A stretch of 64,000 nucleotides of DNA from Streptomyces sp. SID12501 (GTDB lineage Bacteria; Actinomycetota; Actinomycetes; Streptomycetales; Streptomycetaceae), in NCBI RefSeq assembly GCF_010550245.1, contig NZ_JAAGLU010000008.1, positions 124,001-188,000 of the forward strand, in the 5' to 3' direction. Position 1 is the stretch's first letter, and each line of letters opens with the position of its first letter. A model generated the notes under the pieces. The model had not been told where the DNA came from, ran no database searches, and saw only the letters and a program-made list of their open reading frames with translations. Of the stretch, positions 17,961 through 27,101 are shown piece by piece. A program made the position numbers and the translations under genes.

Positions 17961-19184
17961 TTACGAGCCGGAGCGCGACCGCTCCGCCGGGCTCGAATAC
18001 GCGCCCTCGCTTCCACCCCGGCCGCGCCCCTCCCGCCGCCCCGCCGCCACCAGCCCCACCGTCGCGCACACCGACCCCGCCGCCATCATCGTCATCGCCG
18101 CGCCGGGGGAGGTGAGTTGGGCGATCGTGCCGGCCAGGGCCGCGCTCACGCCCTGCATCGTGAGCATCCCGGCGGAGTGCAACCCGAGGGCGTGGCCGGA
18201 GAGTTCGGGCGGAGTGAGGGACATCAGGTGTTCCTGCTGGACCAGGGTGGCGCCGTAACCGACCGAGGCCACGCAGACCGTCACGGCCGCCACCCACACC
18301 CCGGGGCCCAGGGCGAACACCAGGTTCGGCACCGCGAGCAACAGGAGCAGCGGCACGGCCAGTCGGCGGCGCAGCCGGGGTGACACGAACCGGCCGATCG
18401 TCATGTCCCCGATGAGCATGCCGAGGGCCGCGCAGGCGAAGAGGGTGCCCGCGGAGCCGGGGTCGTAGGACACGTAGAGGGATTCGATGCCGACGACCAG
18501 GCCGTTGGGGATCCAGAGGCCCAGGTAGGTGAGGCGGCGGGGGCGGGCCGACCACAACTCGGCGTTCGTACGCCAGGTCTGGCCGATGGACGGGCGGCCG
18601 GAGAGGCGGGGCGGACGGCGGGTCAGGCCCAGGCGGGTCATCAGCGCGCCCGCCAGGTAGAGGGCCGCCGAGGTGAGGAGTGTGGTGCGGGGGGAGAGGG
18701 TCGCCACCATGACCCCGCCGGTCGCGAAACCCGCGATCTGCATCAGCCCGTTCGACATGTTGAAGACCGAACGCCCCAGCAGATAGCCCTCCTTCGGCAG
18801 GATCTCGTTGAGCAGGCCCCAGCCGACCCCCGCCCCCAGCGATGCGATCAGCCCCAGGACGAACAGCACGGCGAAAACCGCCCCGATCGGCAGACCCGGG
18901 GTCGCCATCGCCGCCGTACCGAGCGCGAAGGCCAGCGCGATGCCCGTCAGGGTCGCGCGCGGGGGCAGGCGGTCGGAGGCCGAGAGAAGGGTCGTCGCGC
19001 CCACCACCTGGGCGAGCTGGGGGCCGAACATGCTCAGGGCGGAGAGCAGGGGCGAGCCGGTGGCACGGTAGGTGAGGGTGGCGAGGGCCAGACCGCCGAT
19101 CGTCGAGGCGGCCGATCTCAGCGACGTGGAGAGGAAGAGCGGTGTGAACTCACGGGTGCGGAAGAGGGCGGAGTAGCTGCGCAT
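17961..19184 (-). CDS. MFS transporter
   Basis: Integral membrane protein of 407 residues from MRSYSALFRTREFTPLF, with about 12 hydrophobic segments and conserved MFS features such as the loop after TM2 (SALSMFGPQLAQVVGATTLL) and LLNEILPKEGYLLGRSVFN. Resembles predicted drug/metabolite exporters. The start at 19184 avoids overlap with the operator at 19222-19241. Divergent from an ArsR-type regulator that probably controls it. The 80-bp gap between its stop and the IS607 element holds no gene. Confidence 0.9.
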   Translation of the reverse strand: MRSYSALFRTREFTPLFLSTSLRSAASTIGGLALATLTYRATGSPLLSALSMFGPQLAQVVGATTLLSASDRLPPRATLTGIALAFALGTAAMATPGLPIGAVFAVLFVLGLIASLGAGVGWGLLNEILPKEGYLLGRSVFNMSNGLMQIAGFATGGVMVATLSPRTTLLTSAALYLAGALMTRLGLTRRPPRLSGRPSIGQTWRTNAELWSARPRRLTYLGLWIPNGLVVGIESLYVSYDPGSAGTLFACAALGMLIGDMTIGRFVSPRLRRRLAVPLLLLLAVPNLVFALGPGVWVAAVTVCVASVGYGATLVQQEHLMSLTPPELSGHALGLHSAGMLTMQGVSAALAGTIAQLTSPGAAMTMMAAGSVCATVGLVAAGRREGRGRGGSEGAYSSPAERSRSGS

Positions 19185-19221
19185 CCGGGGAGTCTGCGAG
19201 AGGCACCCGCTCCTCGTTATT

Positions 19222-19241
19222 GTTTCGCGCACACGCGAAAC
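19222..19241. promoter_or_regulatory. Operator between MFS and ArsR-type genes
   Basis: Perfect inverted repeat GTTTCGCG-CACA-CGCGAAAC. The half-site GAAACGTCAGG is then repeated directly (19237-19247 and 19248-19257). Location between the divergent starts makes it a strong candidate site for the ArsR-type regulator. Confidence 0.75.
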
Positions 19242-19306
19242 GTCAGGAAACGTCAGGCGCGCTCCACACCGACGGACGACAGAGGGCAGAGGACGGAGGT
19301 ACGGGC

Positions 19307-20302
19307 ATGGGCTGGTGGCAGGTGAACGCCGACACCCTCGCCCGCAGCCGGTTCGTCATCTCGCCCCTCGCCGAGACCTTCGCGAGCCTCCGGCTGCTGC
19401 ACACCGGGGCTGCCACGCACCCCGGCGAGCGCGCCTGGCTGACCGCCCACCTGCCCGCGTACCGTCACCGTCTCGCGCAGGACCCGACCGCCGCCCTCCT
19501 CGTCCGTGTCGGCCTCGGCCGTGACTGGATCGCCGACTTCCTGACCCCCACTCCCCGGTACGGCGAGACGTTCGAGGAGGCCGTCGCGCGCGTCCGGGCG
19601 GTCGCCCCCGCCCTGGCCCGCGACCACCTCGTCCGCTCCCGCCCCGGCCCGCTCCCCGCCGCCCTCGCCGACCGGGACGACCTCCCGGAACGCGCCGCCG
19701 ACCTCCTCACGTACGTGTGGGAGGAGGCCGTACGCCCGTACTGGGACCGGCGCCGACGCGTCCTCGAAGCCGATGTGGTCGCCCGGACCGCGCAGGTCGG
19801 CCAAGGCGGCTGGGCCGCGGTGCTGGACGCTCTGCGGCCGGGGACACGCTGGCTCGGGGACAACCGGCTCCAGGTCAATCTCCACGAGTACCCGCCCCGA
19901 GAGATCTCCGGGGCCGAGCTGGTCTTCGTACCCGTGACGCCGAAGGCGGGTTGGGTGGCCTGGGAGGATCCGGAGCGGTACGCCGTCATCTACCCGTGCG
20001 CGGGTGTGCTGGCCGAGCACCGCGGTGGGCGTAGCGCGTCCGCCGCCCTCGGGGCGCTCCTCGGACCTGCGCGGGCCGTCGTGCTCGTACTCCTCGACTC
20101 GCCGCACAGCACCACCCAGCTGACCGCCGTGACCGGGCAGACGCTCGGCTCGGTCGGGCGGCATCTGCGGGTGCTGCTGGACGCGGGGCTGGTGGAGCGG
20201 CGGCGGGCGGGGCGGTCGGTGCTGTACTCCCGTACGGCGGCCGGTGAGGTCTTGGTCACGGCTTCGGGGGCGGGAGCCGGGCCCGACACCTACCGGAGTT
20301 AG
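19307..20302 (+). CDS. ArsR-family HTH regulator with DUF5937-like N-terminus
   Basis: 331 residues from ATG 19307, preceded by GGACGGAGG. The long N-terminal part (WWQVNADTLARSRFVISPLAETFASLRLL, DRDDLPERAADLLTYVWEEAVRPYWDRR) is the DUF5937 arrangement. The C-terminal winged helix is clear: ARAVVLVLLDSPHSTTQLTAVTGQTLGSVGRHLRVLLDAGLVERRRAGRSVLY. It probably represses the divergent MFS gene and itself. Ten bases separate its stop from the glutathione peroxidase ATG, so the two may be co-transcribed. Confidence 0.87.
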   Translation: MGWWQVNADTLARSRFVISPLAETFASLRLLHTGAATHPGERAWLTAHLPAYRHRLAQDPTAALLVRVGLGRDWIADFLTPTPRYGETFEEAVARVRAVAPALARDHLVRSRPGPLPAALADRDDLPERAADLLTYVWEEAVRPYWDRRRRVLEADVVARTAQVGQGGWAAVLDALRPGTRWLGDNRLQVNLHEYPPREISGAELVFVPVTPKAGWVAWEDPERYAVIYPCAGVLAEHRGGRSASAALGALLGPARAVVLVLLDSPHSTTQLTAVTGQTLGSVGRHLRVLLDAGLVERRRAGRSVLYSRTAAGEVLVTASGAGAGPDTYRS

Positions 20303-20311
20303 CATCCGCTT

Positions 20312-20827
20312 ATGACCACAGATGCCACTTCCTCCCCCGTCGACTCCCCCCTCAACGTCGAGATCGGCGCCCTCACGGGTGGTTCCGCGGACCTCGCCCA
20401 GTACGCGGGCAAGGCCGTCCTCATCGTCAACGTCGCCTCCAAGTGCGGGCTCACCCCGCAGTACGCGGGGCTGGAGAAGCTCCAGGCGCGGTACGCCGAG
20501 AAGGGCTTCACCGTCCTCGGGGTGCCCTGCAACCAGTTCCTCGGCCAGGAGCCCGGCAGCTCCGAGGAGATCGCCGAGTTCTGCTCGGCGACGTACGGCG
20601 TGACCTTCCCGATGACCGAGAAGGTCGAGGTCAACGGGGACGCCCGGCACACCCTGTACGACCGTCTGGTGGGCTTCGCCGACGGCGAGGGCCACACCGG
20701 TGACATCCGCTGGAACTTCGAGAAGTTCCTCATCGGCCGCGACGGCCAGGTCGTCGCCCGCTTCTCCCCGCAGACCGAGCCGGAGACGGACGAGCTGGTG
20801 GGCGCGGTGGAGAAGGCCATCGGCTGA
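20312..20827 (+). CDS. Glutathione peroxidase-like thiol peroxidase
   Basis: 171-residue GPx-fold peroxidase. Peroxidatic Cys45 lies in VASKCGLTPQY, followed by the conserved VPCNQFLGQEPGS (Gln and Cys73) and WNFEKFLI. Cys91 (EIAEFCSATYGV) occupies the place of the resolving cysteine of thioredoxin-dependent Cys-GPx enzymes. Actinomycetes make mycothiol rather than glutathione, so thioredoxin is the likelier reductant. Reduces hydrogen peroxide or lipid hydroperoxides in the cytosol. Confidence 0.93.
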   Translation: MTTDATSSPVDSPLNVEIGALTGGSADLAQYAGKAVLIVNVASKCGLTPQYAGLEKLQARYAEKGFTVLGVPCNQFLGQEPGSSEEIAEFCSATYGVTFPMTEKVEVNGDARHTLYDRLVGFADGEGHTGDIRWNFEKFLIGRDGQVVARFSPQTEPETDELVGAVEKAIG

Positions 20828-20858
20828 CCTGTCCGGTTCTCTGCCCCGGTTCCGTGGG

Positions 20859-20881
20859 TTGACCTTGCCCCTGGGGCAAGG
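20859..20881 (+). promoter_or_regulatory. MerR-type promoter/operator
   Basis: A -35-like TTGACC (20859-20864) overlaps a perfect palindrome CCTTGCCCC-T-GGGGCAAGG (20863-20881). An operator packed against the -35 within a long spacer is typical of MerR-family autoregulated promoters. It lies 53 bp before the MerR gene start. Confidence 0.7.
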
Positions 20882-20933
20882 GTGAGCGTCCTTGTCACCG
20901 GGCCGACCGTGCCCGGTGACGGAGGATGTCGGG

Positions 20934-21863
20934 GTGGACGGCTACGGGTACGGCAACGGGAACGACGGCCTGCTCACCATCGGCGCGTTCGCCGCGCGGG
21001 CCCGGCTCTCGCCCAAGGCCCTGCGGCTGTACGACCGGCTCGGGCTGCTCGCCCCGGCGCACGTCGACGGGACGAGCGGCTACCGCTACTACCGCGCCGA
21101 GCAGGCCGAACGCGCCCGCCTGGTGGCCCTGCTGCGCCGGCTCGACATGCCACTCGCCCTCATCGGCGAGCTGGTGGCCCTGGTCGAGCTGGACGGGACG
21201 GCCGCCGCCGAGCGGCTCGCCGCCTACTGGGCGGACGTCGAGGCGCGGATCGCGGGCCAGCGGACACTCGCCGACTACCTCCGTGGACGACTGTCAGGGA
21301 GGAGCTCCGAGATGGAAGAGCTGTACGGGAAGTTCGTGGTCGAGACCGTGGACGTACCCGAGCGGGTGGTGCTGACGGAGACACGGCACACCCTCGCGGA
21401 TGAGTTGCCCGCGTGGATCGGGGCGTCACTGGGACGCCTGGAAGCCGGGGCCCGGGAGTGCGGGGGCGTGACGGCGGCGCCGTTCGTCGTCTACCACGCC
21501 GAGGTGTCCATGGAGAGCGACGGTCCGGCCGAGTCGTGCGTCCCGGTCGCCGACGAGGCCGCCGCGCGGGCCTGGGCGAAGGCGCACGGGCGGGCCTGGG
21601 AGACGGCGGTACGGGTGGAACCGGCCCGGCGGCTCGCGTACACGCGGATCACCAAGGCGCAGGTGGCCCATCCGCAGATCATCGCCGCTTTCGAGGCGGT
21701 GGAACGGTGGCTGGCCGGGCAGGGGATCGAGCCGGCGGGGCCGTGCCGCGAGGTGTACTTCGCGGACTGGGAGGCGGCGGGGCCGGACGACGCGGTGTGC
21801 GACATCGCGTTCCCCATCGCACTGCCCGTCGCGTTGCCCACTCCGCTCCCCGTCGGTTCGTGA
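20934..21863 (+). CDS. MerR-family regulator with GyrI-like effector domain
   Basis: 309 residues from GTG 20934, chosen because GGAGG (20921-20925) is 8 nt upstream. The N-terminal winged helix reads LLTIGAFAARARLSPKALRLYDRLGLLAPAHVDGTSGYRYY, a textbook MerR motif, followed by a short coiled-coil linker. The C-terminal half (VVLTETRHTLADELPAWIG... EVYFADWEA) fits a GyrI-like small-molecule-binding domain as in BltR/BmrR-type multidrug sensors. No exporter gene adjoins on the same strand, so its target other than itself is unknown. Confidence 0.9.
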   Translation: MDGYGYGNGNDGLLTIGAFAARARLSPKALRLYDRLGLLAPAHVDGTSGYRYYRAEQAERARLVALLRRLDMPLALIGELVALVELDGTAAAERLAAYWADVEARIAGQRTLADYLRGRLSGRSSEMEELYGKFVVETVDVPERVVLTETRHTLADELPAWIGASLGRLEAGARECGGVTAAPFVVYHAEVSMESDGPAESCVPVADEAAARAWAKAHGRAWETAVRVEPARRLAYTRITKAQVAHPQIIAAFEAVERWLAGQGIEPAGPCREVYFADWEAAGPDDAVCDIAFPIALPVALPTPLPVGS

Positions 21864-22177
21864 AAATGCTCCGGGGGCACCCGTAGGGGACCCTGGAGAG
21901 TGCCTGAGGGTGCTTGAAGAGCACCTGAAGAGCGCTTGAAGGGCGCCCGAGATGTGTCCGGAAGGGTGCGGCCGGAATTATCCGGTCGCGCCCGTCCGGG
22001 AACCATCTCAAGCTGATGGGGCTCTTTTCCGTCATGCCCCGGTCACCGCCTGGTCACATGGGGCCCGGTAAACCAACGCTCGGGGTGCGATTAGCGTCTA
22101 CCCCGGAGACACCTCCACAGGACGGACACCCGCCAGCCGTCCGCGCGCGCCCGAGCCGAAGCGAAACGGAAGTTGCA
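21864..22177. other. Intergenic region with short direct repeats
   Basis: 314 bp without a gene. Around 21899-21950 there are imperfect direct repeats of a GCTTGAAGAGC/GCTTGAAGGGC type unit. A candidate promoter for the membrane protein is GATTAGCGTCTACC near 22090. No RNA structure is recognised. Confidence 0.4.
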
Positions 22178-23956
22178 GTGGCCTTTGCCGAGCTGACCCC
22201 ACGCACACCTGTCATGCGCGCCGACAAGCCCACGCAGGCACGTGAGGTGTGGCACGAGCGCCACCGGGTGGCACTGACGGTGACCGTCTGCGCGGTGCCG
22301 CTGTACTTCATCTGGTGGGCGGTGTTCGCGACCGGCGGCGGCGACCTGGCCGCCCAGGTGGCATGGGCCGAGTTCGCGAAGATGTATCCGGGCTCCGCGT
22401 ACAACCTGTTCTGGTACGGCGGACTGCACGCGGCCAACTACAGCCTGATGTCCCCGTACCTGATGGCCGCCATCGGTGTCGTCGCGACCACCATGCTCTC
22501 CGGGGTCGCGGCCACGGTGCTCGGCGCGGAACTCGTCGCCCGCACAGGTGTGCGCAAGCCGCTGTGGCCGGCCCTGGCGGTGGGGTTCTCGCTGTGGTGC
22601 CAGGTGATCTCGGGGCGCTCGACGTTCGTGCTGGGCACCGCCTTCGCGATGGCGGCCGTACTGGCCGTGGTGAGCGGGCGCAGCGCACGGCACCTCGGCA
22701 TCGCCGCCCTGTGCGCGACCCTGGCCACCACCGGCAGCCCGGTCGCCGGTCTCTTCGTACTCGTCGTCGGCGCCGCCTACCTGCTGTCGCGCGACTGGGG
22801 CCGGGCCGCGGCCCTGCTGGTGCCCCCGGTGGCCGTCGTGGGCGTCACGACGCTGCTCTTCCCGTTCGAGGGCGAGCAGCCGATGCCGTTCGCCCGTATA
22901 TGGCCGCCCGTCATTCTCTGCGCGATCGTCGTCCTGACGGCCCCGAGCGCCTGGCGCACACTGCGTCTGGGTTCCGCGGTGTACGCGGCCGGCGTGGTCC
23001 TCTGCTACCTGATCCCGACCCCGATCGGTACGAACGTCGAGCGGCTCTCGGAGCTGGCGGCCCCGGCGACGCTGCTCGCGATCATGATGTACCGGACCGG
23101 GTGGGGGGAGGCCGAGCAGCGGGACGGGGCGCAGGACGGGGACATCGCCCGGGTGACCCCTTCCCGGCTGCCCCTCCCCCTCCCCTGGTTCACGCCCCGG
23201 CGGCGCATCGTGGCTCTCGGGCTCGCGATGGCCATCTCCGTGAGCTGGCTGTCCGGCAAGACGATCGCCGACATCGTCACCAACACCACGGTGCCCGAGT
23301 GGGCCGTCAAGACGGACGGCGTCGTGAACGAGCTGAAGCGGCTGGGCGCCGAGCAGACGCGCGTCGAGGTCGTACCGGCCCGCGACCACCGCGAGGCCGC
23401 CATCCTCGCCCCGTACATCAACATGGCCCGCGGCTGGAACCGGCAGGCCGACGTCGAGCGGGGCCGGCTCTTCTACGAGGGCCACGGCGGCACCGCGGAG
23501 CCCGAGGGCGGCTTCTCCCCCACGGCCTACAAGGCGTGGCTGTCCCAGTGGGCGGTGGGCTTCGTCGTCCTCGTCAACGGCGAACCGGACGGCCCGGCGA
23601 AGCTGGAGCACGCCCTGGTGACCAGCGGGCCGAGCTATCTCCAGCCCGTCTGGGAGGACGCCAACTGGAAGATCTACCGGGTCAAGAACGCGACCCCGCT
23701 GGTCGACAGGCCCGCCTCCGTGGTCAGCGCGGACGGCGCCAACCTCGTCGTCCGGATGCCGAAGGCGGGCGAGGTGACCGTACGGATCGCGTACTCGCCC
23801 TGGCTGTGGGCGGAGAACGGCTGCCTGACGGACGAGGGCGAGTTCACCAAGCTGACCGTCGAGGAGCCCGGCGACATCCGGATCAGCTCCACGTACGGCG
23901 GGCCGTCCCAGGAGACGGCCCTGCAGTGCGAGAAGGAAGCGGAGAAGAACAAGTAG
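22178..23956 (+). CDS. Polytopic membrane protein, function unknown
   Basis: 592 residues from GTG 22178. About ten hydrophobic helices fill residues 25-390 (VALTVTVCAVPLYFIWWAVF, YLMAAIGVVATTMLSGVAATVLG, ...), followed by a soluble, probably extracytoplasmic, 200-residue domain (VVNELKRLGAEQTRVEVVP...). The arrangement resembles glycosyltransferase-like membrane proteins of actinomycetes more than classical transporters, although databases often call such proteins MFS. The longer frame from 22016 has no clear ribosome binding site. Convergent with the carboxypeptidase gene. Confidence 0.8.
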   Translation: MAFAELTPRTPVMRADKPTQAREVWHERHRVALTVTVCAVPLYFIWWAVFATGGGDLAAQVAWAEFAKMYPGSAYNLFWYGGLHAANYSLMSPYLMAAIGVVATTMLSGVAATVLGAELVARTGVRKPLWPALAVGFSLWCQVISGRSTFVLGTAFAMAAVLAVVSGRSARHLGIAALCATLATTGSPVAGLFVLVVGAAYLLSRDWGRAAALLVPPVAVVGVTTLLFPFEGEQPMPFARIWPPVILCAIVVLTAPSAWRTLRLGSAVYAAGVVLCYLIPTPIGTNVERLSELAAPATLLAIMMYRTGWGEAEQRDGAQDGDIARVTPSRLPLPLPWFTPRRRIVALGLAMAISVSWLSGKTIADIVTNTTVPEWAVKTDGVVNELKRLGAEQTRVEVVPARDHREAAILAPYINMARGWNRQADVERGRLFYEGHGGTAEPEGGFSPTAYKAWLSQWAVGFVVLVNGEPDGPAKLEHALVTSGPSYLQPVWEDANWKIYRVKNATPLVDRPASVVSADGANLVVRMPKAGEVTVRIAYSPWLWAENGCLTDEGEFTKLTVEEPGDIRISSTYGGPSQETALQCEKEAEKNK

Positions 23957-23980
23957 GACAAGGAACGGGCACGGAGTACG

Positions 23981-24046
23981 AGGACGCGGGATGTGAGGAA
24001 GCGCCCGCCCCGATCGGGGCGGGCGCTTCCTCACATCCCGCGTCCT
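23981..24046. terminator. 66-bp perfect palindrome, bidirectional terminator
   Basis: Two 33-nt arms with no loop, centred between 24013 and 24014 in CGATCG, match without a mismatch. It sits 24 bp after the membrane-protein stop and 73 bp after the convergent carboxypeptidase stop. Such length without mismatches is unusual for a terminator. Confidence 0.85.
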
Positions 24047-24116
24047 GTCTTCCTACGTCCTGTCTCCCTGCGTCCTGTCTTCCTACGTCCTGTCTCCCTG
24101 CGTCCTGTCTTCCTAC
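24041..24116. repeat. 15-bp tandem repeat, about five copies
   Basis: Alternating units CGTCCTGTCTTCCTA and CGTCCTGTCTCCCTG form a 30-bp repeat present twice plus a half copy (24041-24070, 24071-24100, 24101-24116). The first unit overlaps the right arm of the palindrome, suggesting it grew by slippage from the hairpin base. Confidence 0.88.
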
Positions 24117-24119
24117 CGG

Positions 24120-27101
24120 TCAGCCGACCCGCGTCAGCTTCTTGTCGAAGCCGGGCTCGACCAGGTCCTGCTGGAGCTGTACGGGGACCTTCACCGCGCC
24201 GCCCTTGCCGTCTCCCACGGTGAGGGAGCCCACCGCGGTGCCCGCCTTGGCGGAGTGCGGCAGATCGGCGGCGGCGGCGAACGACAGCTCGACCTTCCGC
24301 CCGGCCCAGCCGACCGCCGTGACGTCCTTCGACAGCACGACCGGCGTGTGCCCGCCGAGCCCGTCGTCGACGTACCCGACGACGTCGCCCTTCTTCAGGA
24401 TCTTCGACGAGAGCAGTTCGTCCCGGGCGGCGATCATCGCCGTCTTGCTGACCGCGTTGACGGTGTCGATGATCGGCGCCGTGTGCTGGCCGAGGATCGC
24501 GCCGACGACGATGGCCGTCTCACCGCCGACCTCCTTGGTGGCGGCGAAGAGCAGGTTGCCGCCGGCCGCGGTGGTGGTGCCGGTCTTGATGCCGATGGCG
24601 CCGTTGTAGGGGACGAGACGGTTGTAGTTGATCCACTTCTTGCCCGTGGGGTCGTACCATTCCGGCAGCTTGGTGATGTCCATCAGGGCCGGGATCTTCA
24701 CCAGCGCGTTGCCCAGCTTCACCTGGTCCTCGGCTGTGGAGACGGTGGTCTCCTTCAGGCCGGAGGCGTCGGTGTAGGTGGTGTTCTTCATCCCGAGAGC
24801 CTTGGCCGTGTCGTTCATCTTCTTGATGAACGCCGCCTCGGTCCCCGAGTCCCAACGGGCCAGCAGCCGCGCGATGTTGTTCGCCGACGGGATCATGATG
24901 GCCGAGATCGCCTGCTGCTCGGTGAGGACGTCGCCCTTCTTGACGGTGGTGAGGGTCGACTCACCGTCCTTCCAGTAGCCGGCCTCCTTCTCCGCCAGCG
25001 CGTCCACGGTGATCTTCGGGCCCGCCTGGCCGGACTTCAGCGGGTGGTCCTTCAGGACGATGTACGCGGTCATGGCCTTGGCGACAGACCCGATGGCGAC
25101 CGGCTTCTGCTCGCCGAAGTTCCCCATGGTTCCGACGCCGTTGACGTCCATCCAGCCCTGTCCCTCGGACGGCCACGGCAGCGCGGCGGCCGTCCCGTCG
25201 AAGGTGTAGGAGTCCTCGGCGGTCAGCGTCAGCTCGGGGCTCGGCAGTGGACGCAGTACCTGTACGACCGCAAAGACGATCACCAGCAGGACGGCCACCG
25301 GCGTCCAGATCTTGACGCGCCGCGCGATCGTCCGCACGGCGGTGTCCCGTGGCGGCGGCGTGTTCGTCAGCTCGGCCAGCAGATCCAGCGGCGGCATGGG
25401 CGGCAACGGCTGCTGCGTCGTCCGCTCCGGCCCGACCTGCGGGACCACGGCGGTGGCCTCTGCAGCGGGCGCCTTCGGCGACTGTACGGCGGGTGTCCCC
25501 GACGGCTGGGCGGCGGGCGCCCTGGGGGGTCCGGCAGCGGGCGGCGGCTTGCGGGTGGAGGGGTCGTCCAGCTGCCTCAGGGCTACGAATTTACTGGTTC
25601 GCTCCGAAACGGACTCGGCGTTGGCATCCGCATCGGTACCGGTCTTGGCGTCCGCGTCGATGTCTGCCTTGGCGTCCGCTTCGCTGTCCGCGTCACGCTT
25701 GTCGCCCTTGGGCTTCACGGCCGCGAGGTCGCCCAGCTTGAGCATCGTCGTCGGCTGGTCGACAGGGGGTGCGGCGGGGGGACGTACGGCTTTGAAGACG
25801 GCGGTGGGCTGGTCGACGAAGGGCTTGCGGGCCGCGTCGTCGGCGTCCGCGCCGGGAGTGGGGGCGGAGGCGGCGTCCGCGCCAACCTCAGCCTCCGCGT
25901 CCGGCTCTGGCCGCGAATCGGGCGTGCTCTCGGACTCAGTCTTGGCACCGGACTCGGTACCGGACTTGACCCCGGCCCCGGCCTCGGACTCGGTGTCGGC
26001 GCCGGCCTCGGGCTCGGGCTCGGGCTTCGGCGCGGTACCGGACTTGGCCTCGGACTCGGCGCCGGACTTCGTATCGGGCGCACCCTCGGCCCCGGACTCA
26101 GGCTCGGGCTTCGGCGCGGTGCCGGACTTCAAGTCGGCCCTGGACTCCGGAGCGGACTTCGAACCGGCCACGCCCACGGCTTCGGCATCAGGCTTGGCCC
26201 CGGATTCGGTGCCGGTGCCCGACTTCGACTCGGCCCTGGACTCCGTGCCTGCCTTCGACCCGGCCGCACTCTCCGCCCCAGCGCCGGACTCAACCTCGCT
26301 ACCGGAGTCGATGCCGGACTTGATCTCGGCCTCGGACTCGGTGTCGGCGCCGGACTTCGAACCGGCCGCGCTCACGGCATCGGCATCGGGCTCAGCCTCG
26401 GTGCCGGCATTCGACTCCGCGCCGGACTCGGTGCCGGTGCCGGGCTCAGCGCCAGTCTTTGGCTCCCGATCCCGCTCCGGTTCGCTCTCCTGGGCGCTCT
26501 CCGGCCCAGGGGCATCCTCGCCGGAATCGCTGGATGCCCCGCCGGCGGCCTCAGGGGCCTCGCCGACGGCCCTGGAGGGCTTGTCGGGTCCGGCATCGTC
26601 GGTGGCGTCCGCCGAAGGCTCCTCGGTGCCCTCAGGGGCTTCGGTCGGGGCGTCCGCCTCCGGGCCCGTGTCGGGGCCGCGTTCCTCGGCGGCACCCTCG
26701 ACGCCTTCGGACTCCCCCTCGCCCTCGTCCGCGCTGGCGACCCACGCGGCCACAGCCGCACGCAACCGGGTGCTGCCCGTCCCGTCGGTGCCGTCAGCGG
26801 GAGCCTCGGGCTCGCTCGGAGCCTCCGCGGCCGCGTCCGACGTACTCGCGTCGGAGTCGACCTCGGCGTCCGCGTCCGCGGCATCCGCATCCGCCGGAAG
26901 CTGCGGGCGCTGGAACACCCGTGTCGCCGTGTCGACGCCGCCGCGCACCGTGGAATCCCGTTCCCGGGCCACCGCGAGCCGTGGGTCGCGTACCCCGGCG
27001 CCGGATTCACCCCTGGCCCCGGGAACCGGGCCCGCGCTCCCCGACGTCGGTTCTTCCGACGACTCGCGCTGCTTCGACCTGTCGGGGGACTCGCCCGCCA
27101 C
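24120..27101 (-). CDS. D-alanyl-D-alanine carboxypeptidase with very long low-complexity N-terminus
   Basis: Penicillin-binding S11 peptidase of 993 residues. Start GTG 27101 follows a perfect AAGGAGG with 5-nt spacing; the frame to 27185 is less likely. Residues ~1-580 are disordered and rich in Glu/Ser/Ala/Asp/Pro, with recurring SGAESE, SKSGT and APKPEPE words. One membrane helix (WTPVAVLLVIVFAVVQVL) then places the catalytic part outside. Active-site motifs are SVAK (near 25080), SAN in IPSANNIARLL and KTG in AIGIKTGTTTAAGG. The enzyme trims peptidoglycan stem peptides. The cytoplasmic low-complexity arm is longer than in most homologues and could be a scaffold. Confidence 0.93.
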   Translation of the reverse strand: MAGESPDRSKQRESSEEPTSGSAGPVPGARGESGAGVRDPRLAVARERDSTVRGGVDTATRVFQRPQLPADADAADADAEVDSDASTSDAAAEAPSEPEAPADGTDGTGSTRLRAAVAAWVASADEGEGESEGVEGAAEERGPDTGPEADAPTEAPEGTEEPSADATDDAGPDKPSRAVGEAPEAAGGASSDSGEDAPGPESAQESEPERDREPKTGAEPGTGTESGAESNAGTEAEPDADAVSAAGSKSGADTESEAEIKSGIDSGSEVESGAGAESAAGSKAGTESRAESKSGTGTESGAKPDAEAVGVAGSKSAPESRADLKSGTAPKPEPESGAEGAPDTKSGAESEAKSGTAPKPEPEPEAGADTESEAGAGVKSGTESGAKTESESTPDSRPEPDAEAEVGADAASAPTPGADADDAARKPFVDQPTAVFKAVRPPAAPPVDQPTTMLKLGDLAAVKPKGDKRDADSEADAKADIDADAKTGTDADANAESVSERTSKFVALRQLDDPSTRKPPPAAGPPRAPAAQPSGTPAVQSPKAPAAEATAVVPQVGPERTTQQPLPPMPPLDLLAELTNTPPPRDTAVRTIARRVKIWTPVAVLLVIVFAVVQVLRPLPSPELTLTAEDSYTFDGTAAALPWPSEGQGWMDVNGVGTMGNFGEQKPVAIGSVAKAMTAYIVLKDHPLKSGQAGPKITVDALAEKEAGYWKDGESTLTTVKKGDVLTEQQAISAIMIPSANNIARLLARWDSGTEAAFIKKMNDTAKALGMKNTTYTDASGLKETTVSTAEDQVKLGNALVKIPALMDITKLPEWYDPTGKKWINYNRLVPYNGAIGIKTGTTTAAGGNLLFAATKEVGGETAIVVGAILGQHTAPIIDTVNAVSKTAMIAARDELLSSKILKKGDVVGYVDDGLGGHTPVVLSKDVTAVGWAGRKVELSFAAAADLPHSAKAGTAVGSLTVGDGKGGAVKVPVQLQQDLVEPGFDKKLTRVG

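Noticed and set aside
17961..19184. MFS gene as cargo of the IS607 element
   Set aside because: IS607 elements end beyond tnpA, and the MFS gene is divergently paired with its own regulator over a good operator.
24041..24116. CRISPR-like repeat array
   Set aside because: Units are 15 bp and contiguous with no spacers, and no cas genes are present.
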